From Robiginitomaculum sp. (GTDB lineage Bacteria; Pseudomonadota; Alphaproteobacteria; Caulobacterales; Maricaulaceae), in contig NVWT02000004.1 of the NCBI GenBank assembly GCA_002733735.2, positions 28,859 through 35,139 on the forward strand: a stretch of 6,281 nucleotides of DNA, written 5' to 3'. This document shows, piece by piece, positions 1-6,281 of this stretch. Numbering within the stretch: position 1 is the stretch's first letter; each line of letters begins with the position of its first letter. Under the pieces are notes generated by a model, which was not told where the DNA came from, made no database searches, and saw nothing but the letters and a program-made list of their open reading frames with translations. Both the position numbers and the translations under genes were made by a program.

Positions 1-72
1 GCAAACGGATTTATCGTTGGCCAGCTAACTATGGAAACCATGAATGCTTTGGGTGTTTCCCACATTCACTAA
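1..72 (+). CDS. 3' end of an unrecognised protein gene (5' partial)
   Basis: Frame 1 is open from the window edge to a TAA stop and gives the last 23 residues of a protein, ending in ALGVSHIH. The reading is supported by the strong intrinsic terminator that begins about 20 bases after the stop, as expected for a real gene end. The tail is mildly hydrophobic and has no motif I recognise, so no family is assigned. The gene converges on trmJ and shares the bidirectional terminator with it. The fragment is short, so an accidental open frame cannot be fully excluded. Confidence 0.6.
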   Translation, partial: ANGFIVGQLTMETMNALGVSHIH

Positions 73-92
73 ATTTCTAAATAAATAATTCT

Positions 93-124
93 AAAAACCC
101 CGGTAGCAATACCGGGGTTTTTTT
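93..124. terminator. Bidirectional intrinsic terminator with GCAA tetraloop
   Basis: A perfect 13-bp inverted repeat (93-105 with 110-122) encloses the four-base loop GCAA, a GNRA-type tetraloop. The GC-rich core is CCCCGG/CCGGGG. On the plus strand the stem runs into seven T (118-124), ending the partial gene at 1-72. On the minus strand the stem ends in five T (complement of A93-A97), and it starts only about 5 bases past the trmJ stop. It therefore plausibly terminates both convergent genes. Confidence 0.92.
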
Positions 125-128
125 ATGC

Positions 129-896
129 CTATTTATTTTTGCCACGCCCATGTGACAAAGCCTTGATAACACCACGCAAAGTACGTATTTCTTGCGCTGT
201 TGGTTCAGCTCTTGCAAACAGGTTCTGTAAATTTTGCATCATCACCAGTGCTTTTTCTGGCGGATGGAAAAATTTGGCTTGAAGTAATTCTTCCTCCAAA
301 TGTTCTAACATTGCTGCCAATTCTTGTTTGGTCGCCAGCGGGTTATCCGCTGCACGGTTTTGATCAACATACAGCCCTGGTATATCGGTTGAGTTTCGCC
401 AAGCAAAAGCGGCAACGCCCACGGCTTGCGCTAAATTAAGTGAAGCAAAATCACTGGCCACCGGATAAGTAAGTATCCCGTCACAAGCTGTAACTTCAGC
501 GTTTGACAGCCCCGAAGCTTCTGGCCCAAACAACAAACCACTTCGTGCGCCAAAATTGCTCGCAGCATGTATTTTTTCCATCGCCGTATCAGGAGACAAT
601 ACCGGTTTTTCCATGTCGCGAAGCCTGGCAGTAACCGCAAACACCTGTTGCAAATCAGCTATTGCCGTAGCGGTATCCTCAAAAACCCGAACTGGTTTCA
701 TTAAATTAAATGCTCCAGCCGCCATTGCTGTTGATTTTGCATTCGGCCAGCCGTCCCGTGGACTGATAATACGTAGCTCCAGCAAACCAAAGTTACGCAT
801 CACCCGCGCTGTTGCGCCAATGTTTTCACCCATTTGCGGCTGCGATAAAATAATGACTGGTTGCAGTGTTTTTGTTTTTGTCGGCTCTTCAGCCAT
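129..896 (-). CDS. trmJ: tRNA (cytidine/uridine-2'-O-)-methyltransferase, TrmJ-type (TrmH/SpoU family)
   Basis: This encodes a 255-residue SPOUT-class methyltransferase. Family members use S-adenosylmethionine to methylate ribose 2'-OH groups, and TrmJ does so at position 32 of the tRNA anticodon loop in the cytoplasm. The three SpoU motifs are visible in order: motif 1 with N24, IG and R31 followed by NFG (35-37); motif 2 FGPEASGLSN (123-132); and motif 3 SLNLAQAV (152-159), which forms part of the trefoil-knot SAM site. Residues 190-250 are helical and carry the LF.RAEPT..EIRTLRG pattern typical of the TrmJ C-terminal dimer/tRNA-binding extension. The frame also opens at a GTG at 906-908, but GAGG lies 6 bases before the ATG at 894-896 and would be inside the longer reading, so the ATG is preferred. 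The gene diverges from icd. Target position 32 is inferred from the family; another tRNA or rRNA ribose site is possible. Confidence 0.88.
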   Translation of the reverse strand: MAEEPTKTKTLQPVIILSQPQMGENIGATARVMRNFGLLELRIISPRDGWPNAKSTAMAAGAFNLMKPVRVFEDTATAIADLQQVFAVTARLRDMEKPVLSPDTAMEKIHAASNFGARSGLLFGPEASGLSNAEVTACDGILTYPVASDFASLNLAQAVGVAAFAWRNSTDIPGLYVDQNRAADNPLATKQELAAMLEHLEEELLQAKFFHPPEKALVMMQNLQNLFARAEPTAQEIRTLRGVIKALSHGRGKNK

Positions 897-1230
897 TATC
901 AACCTCACTTAAAAGTTTACAAATCTTGCCTATACCTAAAATACTGAACTAAACCGTATTTTTAGTATAGTTTATCTTCTGGATCCATCGACTTATCCAA
1001 AAAGCTTTTGAGTGGTCGCATTTGCTCACCACAAAACCGCATACACTTTTGTTGGCAAATGCTCGGCACCCACTTTTTGGGTCGATGGAGTATATTACAC
1101 CGGTTTTGTCTGGTTGGCTCTTCCCCAAAATAAAAACCAGTGCTATTTGTTGTGCTAATAGCGTATTAAACAGGTAACGATCATAATTTTGCACACAGTG
1201 CGCGGCAACAAATAAATATCGGAAAAACAA
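897..1230. other. Divergent trmJ-icd intergenic region
   Basis: This gap of about 330 bp must hold the control regions of both trmJ and icd. The trmJ Shine-Dalgarno (GAGG on the minus strand) lies near 903-906. A minus-strand TATACT (969-964), with a poor TCGATG 16 bases upstream, is the best trmJ promoter guess but is weak. For icd, CATAAT at 1182-1187 resembles a -10 box but has no acceptable -35. A short GGA (1221-1223), 7 bases before the icd ATG, is the only ribosome-binding signal. The middle is occupied by a long imperfect palindrome, listed separately. A minus-strand frame open over 949-1230 starts with TTG, has no Shine-Dalgarno and is not called as a gene. Confidence 0.6.
984..1089. 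repeat. Long imperfect palindrome (nested inverted repeats) upstream of icd
   Basis: Four exact inverted-repeat pairs are nested symmetrically. TCCATCGAC (984-992) pairs with GTCGATGGA (1081-1089). CCAAAAAG (997-1004) pairs with CTTTTTGG (1073-1080). GCATTTGC (1018-1025) pairs with GCAAATGC (1055-1062). ACAAAA (1031-1036) pairs with TTTTGT (1047-1052). A further broken helix can form between 1012-1017 and 1065-1069. The central loop is 1037-1046, so about 36 base pairs fold into one rod. An additional AAACCG (951-956)/CGGTTT (1101-1106) pair lies outside it. The element could be a decayed miniature inverted-repeat or an intergenic palindromic repeat, or alternatively a structured 5' leader of icd. 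A single copy in this window cannot decide. No U-tract follows it, so it is not a simple terminator. Confidence 0.7.
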
Positions 1231-2451
1231 ATGACTAAAATCAAGGTAAAAAATCCAATCGTCGAACTCGATGGTGACGAAATGACCAGAATCATGTGGG
1301 CGATGATCAAAGAACGCCTAATCCTGCCTTATCTTGATATTGATCTGAAGTATCATGACCTTGGCATTGAACACCGCGATGAAACCGATGACCAAATAAC
1401 TATTGATGCCGCTCACGCGATTAAAAAATACGGCGTTGGCGTTAAATGCGCCACTATTACTCCTGATGAAGATCGGGTTGAGGAATTTGGCCTAAAGAAA
1501 ATGTGGAAATCGCCGAATGGAACCATTCGTAATATTCTTGGCGGGGTAATATTTCGCGAACCGATTATTTGTAGCAATGTTCCACGGCTTGTCCCCGGTT
1601 GGACGCAACCGATAGTTATTGGTCGTCATGCCTATGGCGATCAGTATAAAGCAACCAACTTTATTGTTCCTGGCAAAGGCAAGTTAAGCATCAAATGGCA
1701 GTCTGAAGATGGTAAGCAAACCATTGAAAAAGAAGTATTTGACTTCGACAGCGCCGGAATTGCCATGGGCATGTACAACCTTGACAAATCCATCACTGAT
1801 TTCGCCCGTGCCAGTATGAATTTTGCCCTAAAACGCAAATGGCCACTATATCTGTCGACCAAGAACACAATTCTCAAAGTCTATGATGGTCGGTTCAAAG
1901 ATATCTTCATGGAAATATTTGAAGCCGAATTCAAAGACAAATTTGCCGAAGCAAACATCACTTATGAGCACCGTTTGATTGATGATATGGTTGCTTGCGC
2001 GATGAAGTGGTCTGGCGGATTTGTCTGGGCATGCAAAAATTATGATGGAGATGTGCAGTCCGACACCGTGGCTCAAGGTTTTGGCTCATTAGGACTGATG
2101 ACCTCGGTTCTGATGACCCCAGATGGCCGCACCCTAGAAAGCGAAGCGGCGCACGGTACTGTGACTCGCCACTATCGCGCCCATCAACGCGGTGAAGCTA
2201 CTTCAACTAATTCTATTGCTTCGATTTTTGCTTGGACTAGAGCCTTACAACATCGTGGTAATCTCGATCAAACACCAGAAGTAACAAAATTTGCCGAAGA
2301 TTTGGAAAAAGTGGTGATTAAAACCGTGGAAACCGGCTTTATGACCAAAGACTTAGCCTTGCTGGTCGGGGACAGCCAGAGTTGGCTGACAACTATGCAA
2401 TTCTTAGAAAAAGTGGCTGATAACCTCGATAAGAAAATGTCTGCTCGATAA
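1231..2451 (+). CDS. icd: NADP-dependent isocitrate dehydrogenase (eukaryote-like type II)
   Basis: This 406-residue enzyme oxidatively decarboxylates isocitrate to 2-oxoglutarate and reduces NADP, feeding the TCA cycle and biosynthetic NADPH. It aligns almost end to end with cytosolic/mitochondrial human-type IDH from memory and not with the E. coli Icd subgroup; this form is usual in Alphaproteobacteria. Visible sites include TITPDE with T77, the substrate loop KSPNGTIR (S94, N96, R100), R109, GRHAYGDQY with R132 and Y139, K211, and metal-binding aspartates D251, D274 and D278. The NADP-binding HGTVTRHY lies at 308-315, where R313 and H314 fit NADP over NAD. One oddity is STNSIASIF at 325-333, where most homologues have Pro in place of Ser328. 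The start follows a weak GGA Shine-Dalgarno and gives the family's usual N-terminus. It converges on alaS, with a hairpin between them. Confidence 0.97.
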   Translation: MTKIKVKNPIVELDGDEMTRIMWAMIKERLILPYLDIDLKYHDLGIEHRDETDDQITIDAAHAIKKYGVGVKCATITPDEDRVEEFGLKKMWKSPNGTIRNILGGVIFREPIICSNVPRLVPGWTQPIVIGRHAYGDQYKATNFIVPGKGKLSIKWQSEDGKQTIEKEVFDFDSAGIAMGMYNLDKSITDFARASMNFALKRKWPLYLSTKNTILKVYDGRFKDIFMEIFEAEFKDKFAEANITYEHRLIDDMVACAMKWSGGFVWACKNYDGDVQSDTVAQGFGSLGLMTSVLMTPDGRTLESEAAHGTVTRHYRAHQRGEATSTNSIASIFAWTRALQHRGNLDQTPEVTKFAEDLEKVVIKTVETGFMTKDLALLVGDSQSWLTTMQFLEKVADNLDKKMSAR

Positions 2452-2460
2452 TTTAAGCAG

Positions 2461-2517
2461 TATAATACAGGCCATTATCACGGAGTAATTCGTAATAATG
2501 GCCTGTGGCTTATTATA
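2461..2517. terminator. Hairpin between convergent icd and alaS, probable shared terminator
   Basis: A perfect 12-bp stem, ACAGGCCATTAT (2467-2478) with ATAATGGCCTGT (2495-2506), continues past one C/A mismatch into five more pairs. These are capped by the GNRA-type loop GTAA (2485-2488). An outer TATAAT/ATTATA pair (2461-2466, 2512-2517) can extend the base across a five-base bulge. The hairpin lies 15 bases past the icd stop and just beyond the alaS stop (2513-2515), so it can act on both transcripts. Neither side has a real U-tract, so termination by the standard intrinsic mechanism is uncertain. It may instead block RNA polymerase collision read-through or protect 3' ends. Confidence 0.7.
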
Positions 2518-5167
2518 GCGATTGCAAGCTTTTACGAATTTCCTGTAATACAGCCTCGGATTGCTTGGCATCTGGCCCGCCGGCTTGTGCCATTTCAGGG
2601 CGACCACCTCCGCCTTTTCCGCCAAGTACTTCGGCGGCAACTCTTACCAATGACACAGCATTTACTCTTCCTAGCAGATCAGCAGTAACCCCAATGCAAA
2701 TCGACGCTTTATCGTCGGTAATTGCTATGAACACGACCACACCGGATTGTATTTTATTTTTACTTTCTTCGACCAATTCCCGCAAATCTTTACCGGAAAT
2801 TCCTTCGACAATTCTCGCCTGAAAAGAAATGCCGTTAATATCTTCAACTTCCTCTTGCGTGGATCCGCCAGAGCCACTCATTGCCAATTTACGCTTTAAT
2901 TGCGATATATCGGTTTCCATCTGTTTGCGATCTTTAACCAAATTTTCTGTGCGCTCTAAAACTCGCGCCTTAGATGTTTTCAAAGTAACAGCCAGATCTT
3001 GCACCAAATTAGCGTCAACAACAAAAGACATTCGAGCAGTTTCGCCGGTAATAGCCTCTATTCGACGAATACCAGACGCCACTGCGCTTTCTGAAACAAT
3101 CCTAAATAACCCAATATCGGCGGTACGGCTAACATGAGTTCCTCCGCATAATTCAACCGAATAAGCCTGATCAGATTGCAATGGCATTTCCCCCATTTGC
3201 AACACCCGAACCTCATCACCATATTTCTCGCCAAACAGAGCAATAGCACCGCTGTCCTTGGCCTGATCTGGCGACATAATGCTGGTTTTAACTGGCAGGT
3301 TTTGCCAAATCACTGCATTTACTTCGGCTTCGATTGCTGCCAAATCAGCGGCACTTACCGAATTGTTATTGGAAAAATCAAACCGCAACCGATCCGGCCC
3401 TACGTGGGAACCTTTTTGCATGACCCCAAGCCCAAGCCTTTGTCGCAATGCAGCATGTAATAAATGAGTGGCGGAATGATTACGCTTTGTGTTCGCTCTA
3501 GCAATTGCATCAACTTCGCCAGTTGCAATATCTCCTACCTTGATTTCAGCGGCAAGTAATTCACCACGCAAAATATATAAATTACCAATTTTAATCGTAT
3601 CGTGAATTTGCACTACAGCATTTGAGGAAAATTTAACCTGCCCAGTATCACCAGCTTGACCACCAGATTCAGCATAAAACGGAGTTTTATCAAAAACCAG
3701 TTCTACTGAATCGCCCATTTTTGCTTGCGATGCTTGCTTGCCATCAACAATTAAAGCCAACAAACTGCCGGTATCAATTAATTTGTCGTATCCGGTGAAT
3801 TCCGTATCAGGCAAATTAGATTGTAAACCCAGCCATATCTGATTTGCCGCCGTATCGCCAGAACCTTTCCACGCCGCCCGCGCCTTGTCCTTTTGGATTT
3901 GCATGCAGGCATTAAAACTTGCAGTATCGACCTTTATCTTGCGTTCACGTAAGGCATCTTCGGTTAAATCCAGTGGAAAGCCATACGTATCATATAATTG
4001 AAACGCAATATCGCCAGACAGAGTAGCCCCCTGGCCCAACGCCTTAGTTTCATTATTCAATAATTTCATGCCCCGATCCAAGGTGCGAAGAAAGCGTAAT
4101 TCTTCTTGCTCAAAATTATTTATTATCAAATCCTGCCGCAAGGTAAGATCCGGATAAGCTTCGGACATTTCGCTCACCAAAGCCGGAACCAATTGGTGCA
4201 TTATCGGTTTCTTTGCTCCAAGCATATTTGCATGGCGCATCGCCCGGCGCATTATCCGGCGCAAGACATATCCGCGCCCTTCATTAGACGGCGTTACCCC
4301 ATCTAACATCATGAATGAACAAGAACGTAAGTGATCGGCAATCACCCGATGGCTGGATTTTGCCGAGCCAGTAGCCTTACTTGCTGTTACTTCCTCACTT
4401 GCGGCAATTAGGTTTTTAAATAAATCAATTTCATAATTATCATGCACACCCTGTAAGATAGCGCTTAGTCTCTCCAACCCCATGCCGGTATCAATGCTGG
4501 GACTTGGAAGATCAATTCGCGTTCCATCTCCGGGTTGGTCAAACTGCATAAAAACAAGGTTCCAAATTTCAACGAAGCGATCCCCGTCTTCATCAACAGA
4601 ACCAGGCGGGCCACCAAAAACATCAGAACCATGATCATAAAAAATTTCCGAACAAGGCCCACAAGGTCCAGTTTCACCCATTGACCAAAAATTATCAGAC
4701 GTGCTGATGCGAATTATACGGTCATCATTAAGCCCAGCAATTTTCTTCCAAAGAGCAGCAGCAACTTCATCTTCAGCATAAACAGTAACCAACAAACGAT
4801 CAGGGTTAATGCCCAGCTCCTTGGTCAAAAAATCCCAAGCATAAAAAATGGCTTTTTCTTTGAAATAGTCGCCAAAGGAAAAATTACCCAGCATTTCAAA
4901 AAAAGTATGATGACGTGCTGTATATCCAACATTATCAAGATCGTTATGTTTACCGCCAGCGCGAATACATTTTTGCGAACTAACTGCCCGAACATAATCA
5001 CGGGTCTCAATACCGGTAAAAACATTCTTGAATTGCACCATGCCAGCATTGGTAAACAACAAACTTGGATCATTATCTGGAACCACCGGTGCTGATGGGA
5101 CAATGAGATGATCATTGCTTTGGAAATACTGTAAAAAAGTATTACGAATATCGTTCATACTTGGCAT
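2513..5167 (-). CDS. alaS: Alanine--tRNA ligase (AlaRS)
   Basis: This full-length 884-residue class II synthetase charges tRNA-Ala in the cytoplasm and hydrolyses mischarged Ser- and Gly-tRNA-Ala. The aminoacylation domain covers about 1-250 and contains the motif 2 region RHHTFFEMLGNFSFGDYF (85-102), TGPCGPCSE (166-174) and class II motif 3 DTGMGLERL (226-234). The helical tRNA-recognition domain follows, with SNEGRGYVLRR at 294-304. The editing domain carries the zinc/active-site set H564, H568 (HSATH), C674 and H678 (CGGTH). A coiled segment (about 735-762) leads to the C-Ala domain, with its glycine-rich GGKGGGGRPEMAQAGG at 849-864. All key residues are present, so both charging and proofreading should work. 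The first ATG is chosen because family proteins start about four residues before the NDIR-like motif; a second ATG three codons later is possible. alaS lies downstream of and co-directional with recA, separated by a terminator. Confidence 0.98.
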   Translation of the reverse strand: MPSMNDIRNTFLQYFQSNDHLIVPSAPVVPDNDPSLLFTNAGMVQFKNVFTGIETRDYVRAVSSQKCIRAGGKHNDLDNVGYTARHHTFFEMLGNFSFGDYFKEKAIFYAWDFLTKELGINPDRLLVTVYAEDEVAAALWKKIAGLNDDRIIRISTSDNFWSMGETGPCGPCSEIFYDHGSDVFGGPPGSVDEDGDRFVEIWNLVFMQFDQPGDGTRIDLPSPSIDTGMGLERLSAILQGVHDNYEIDLFKNLIAASEEVTASKATGSAKSSHRVIADHLRSCSFMMLDGVTPSNEGRGYVLRRIMRRAMRHANMLGAKKPIMHQLVPALVSEMSEAYPDLTLRQDLIINNFEQEELRFLRTLDRGMKLLNNETKALGQGATLSGDIAFQLYDTYGFPLDLTEDALRERKIKVDTASFNACMQIQKDKARAAWKGSGDTAANQIWLGLQSNLPDTEFTGYDKLIDTGSLLALIVDGKQASQAKMGDSVELVFDKTPFYAESGGQAGDTGQVKFSSNAVVQIHDTIKIGNLYILRGELLAAEIKVGDIATGEVDAIARANTKRNHSATHLLHAALRQRLGLGVMQKGSHVGPDRLRFDFSNNNSVSAADLAAIEAEVNAVIWQNLPVKTSIMSPDQAKDSGAIALFGEKYGDEVRVLQMGEMPLQSDQAYSVELCGGTHVSRTADIGLFRIVSESAVASGIRRIEAITGETARMSFVVDANLVQDLAVTLKTSKARVLERTENLVKDRKQMETDISQLKRKLAMSGSGGSTQEEVEDINGISFQARIVEGISGKDLRELVEESKNKIQSGVVVFIAITDDKASICIGVTADLLGRVNAVSLVRVAAEVLGGKGGGGRPEMAQAGGPDAKQSEAVLQEIRKSLQSL

Positions 5168-5208
5168 TGATTAAACCCGTCGTTAGCGATTGCGAATAAC
5201 AAACCCAT

Positions 5209-5244
5209 AAAAGAAAAAGGGCGCTCGAACTACTCGAACGCCCT
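5209..5244 (-). terminator. Intrinsic terminator of recA
   Basis: Read on the minus strand, AGGGCG (5244-5239) pairs with CGCCCT (5223-5218). After one mismatch, TCGA pairs with TCGA around a five-base loop. The stem is followed directly by TTTTTCTTTT (5218-5209), a good U-tract. It lies about 30 bases past the recA stop and about 40 bases before the alaS start, so it should stop most recA transcripts before alaS. Confidence 0.88.
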
Positions 5245-5247
5245 AAT

Positions 5248-5275
5248 ATTATATTTGCTATGATAGATCAATCAA
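5248..5275 (-). promoter_or_regulatory. Candidate sigma-70 promoter for alaS
   Basis: On the minus strand, TTGATT (5275-5270, four of six matches to TTGACA) is followed after 16 bases by a perfect TATAAT (5253-5248). This lies in the recA-alaS gap, and the -35 overlaps the recA stop codon. The expected start site, near 5241, lies inside the 5' arm of the recA terminator. Transcripts from here would lack part of the stem and could read through into alaS, with a leader of roughly 75 bases. The position and the perfect -10 are the evidence. AT-rich gaps produce such matches by chance, so the call is tentative. Confidence 0.45.
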
Positions 5276-6281
5276 CCAGCGGCAACGTCATCTTCATCAT
5301 CTTTATCGTCTTTAGTACCAAGATTGCCCAATAGCATGTCTTCTGCGATCAAACCGGCATCTTCGCGGATTTTTTGCTCAACCATTTGCGCCATATCAGG
5401 ATGTTCCATCAAGAAGTTACGCGCATTGTCCCGCCCCTGACCGATACGTTCCGAATCGCATGAATACCAAGAACCAGACTTTTCAACCACACCAGCGGCA
5501 ACTCCAAGATCAAGAACCTCACCCATTTTGGAGATACCTTCGCCGTAAAGAATATCAAATTCCACTTGGCGAAATGGAGCGGCAACTTTGTTTTTTACGA
5601 CTTTAACCCGCGTATGATTACCAATAATTTCATCACGATGCTTGATCGCCCCTATCCGGCGTATATCCAATCGTACCGAGGAATAAAACTTCAAAGCATT
5701 ACCACCGGTCGTAGTTTCAGGACTGCCGAACATCACACCGATTTTCATCCGAATTTGGTTGGTAAATATCACCAGCGTTCCAGATTTAGAAATAGAACCA
5801 GCAAGTTTACGCATCGCTTGGCTCATCAATCTGGCTTGTAAACCGGGCAAACTATCACCCATATCACCCTCAAGCTCTGCTCTTGGGGTTAGAGCTGCTA
5901 CTGAATCAATTACGATAATATCGACAGCGGATGATCGCACCAATGTATCAACAATTTCCAGAGCTTGTTCACCAGTATCTGGTTGTGAGATCAACAGCTC
6001 GTTAATATCAACGCCTAATTTGGCAGCATAAGCAGGGTCAAGCGCGTGTTCCGTATCAATAAATGCAGCTATTCCGCCATTTTTTTGGCACTCAGCAATC
6101 ACATGCAAAGTCAAAGTGGTTTTACCTGATGATTCAGGGCCATAAATCTCGACAACACGTCCCTTTGGCAAGCCACCAACACCCAAAGCAATATCCAACC
6201 CTAATGAACCAGTTGAAATGGTCTCTATGTCGAGGTTTTCTCGTTGGCCAAGCTTCATCAACGAACCCTTGCCAAATGCCC
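5272..6281 (-). CDS. recA: Recombinase RecA (N-terminus beyond the window)
   Basis: This is the DNA-dependent ATPase that forms filaments on single-stranded DNA, drives homologous pairing and strand exchange, and activates LexA self-cleavage. 335 residues are visible. The frame is open through the right edge, where it reads AFGKGSLMKLG, a conserved N-terminal segment, so about 20-25 residues and the start codon are missing. In-frame Met or Leu codons near 6256-6261 are internal, not the start. Walker A GPESSGKT is at 6118-6141, the catalytic Glu of FIDTEHALD at 6049-6051, and Walker B IIVIDS at about 5902-5919. Loop 1 (EGDMGDSLPGLQ) and loop 2 (GSPETTTGGN) are intact, as is NQIRMK. The C-terminal domain ends in an acidic tail (KDDKDDEDD, about 5287-5313), which in E. 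coli RecA restrains DNA binding. Any LexA box would lie upstream, out of view. It is followed by its own terminator and then alaS. Confidence 0.98.
   Translation of the reverse strand, partial: AFGKGSLMKLGQRENLDIETISTGSLGLDIALGVGGLPKGRVVEIYGPESSGKTTLTLHVIAECQKNGGIAAFIDTEHALDPAYAAKLGVDINELLISQPDTGEQALEIVDTLVRSSAVDIIVIDSVAALTPRAELEGDMGDSLPGLQARLMSQAMRKLAGSISKSGTLVIFTNQIRMKIGVMFGSPETTTGGNALKFYSSVRLDIRRIGAIKHRDEIIGNHTRVKVVKNKVAAPFRQVEFDILYGEGISKMGEVLDLGVAAGVVEKSGSWYSCDSERIGQGRDNARNFLMEHPDMAQMVEQKIREDAGLIAEDMLLGNLGTKDDKDDEDDVAAG

Noticed and set aside
897..908. GTG at 906-908 as an upstream start for trmJ (259 residues).
   Set aside because: The four extra codons include the GAGG Shine-Dalgarno that is correctly spaced for the ATG at 894-896.
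556..912. A 118-codon plus-strand frame opposite trmJ, and similar frames opposite icd, alaS and recA.
   Set aside because: They lie entirely within or opposite strongly conserved genes and have no motifs or ribosome-binding sites, so they are shadow frames.
964..1094. Direct repeat AGTATA (964-969 and 1089-1094) flanking the palindrome as a possible target-site duplication.
   Set aside because: It is only six AT-rich bases, and the left copy lies 14 bases away from the inverted-repeat end, so chance is likely.
1147..1217. Promoter-like pairs for icd, such as TTGTTG or TTGCAC with nearby AT-rich hexamers, and CATAAT at 1182-1187.
   Set aside because: None combines an acceptable -35, an acceptable -10 and 16-18 base spacing, so no icd promoter is called.
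949..1230. A 93-codon minus-strand frame filling most of the trmJ-icd gap.
   Set aside because: It starts with TTG abutting the icd ATG, has no Shine-Dalgarno, shows no recognisable domain, and runs through the palindrome. It is most likely an accidental open frame.

Overview
This 6.3 kb window looks like a stretch of alphaproteobacterial core genome. The evidence is the recA-alaS-icd neighbourhood, a eukaryote-like (type II) NADP-isocitrate dehydrogenase, and alphaproteobacterial-type RecA and AlaRS sequences. GC is moderate to low by eye, so this is probably not a high-GC rhizobial or Rhodobacter-type genome. Genus cannot be assigned from the sequence alone. No mobile element, CRISPR array, tRNA or rRNA was seen.

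Layout from left to right. Positions 1-72 are the last 23 codons of an unrecognised plus-strand gene. A strong bidirectional hairpin terminator (93-124) separates it from a convergent trmJ-type tRNA 2'-O-methyltransferase gene (129-896, minus). A divergent intergenic region of about 330 bp follows and contains a long imperfect palindrome (984-1089). icd lies at 1231-2451 (plus). A hairpin at 2461-2517 sits between the convergent icd and alaS stops. alaS is complete at 2513-5167 (minus). A 104 bp gap holds the recA terminator and a candidate alaS promoter. recA (5272-6281, minus) runs off the right edge without its first 20 or so codons.

All identifiable genes are housekeeping: RecA for homologous recombination and the SOS response, AlaRS for tRNA-Ala charging and proofreading, Icd for the TCA cycle and NADPH supply, and TrmJ for anticodon-loop modification. 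recA and alaS are co-directional, but a canonical intrinsic terminator lies between them. A TTGATT-N16-TATAAT promoter-like sequence is placed so that its start site would fall inside that terminator hairpin, which could let alaS transcription escape it.

I found no convincing previously undescribed system. The items most worth a second look are the nested palindrome upstream of icd and the overlapping recA terminator/alaS promoter arrangement.
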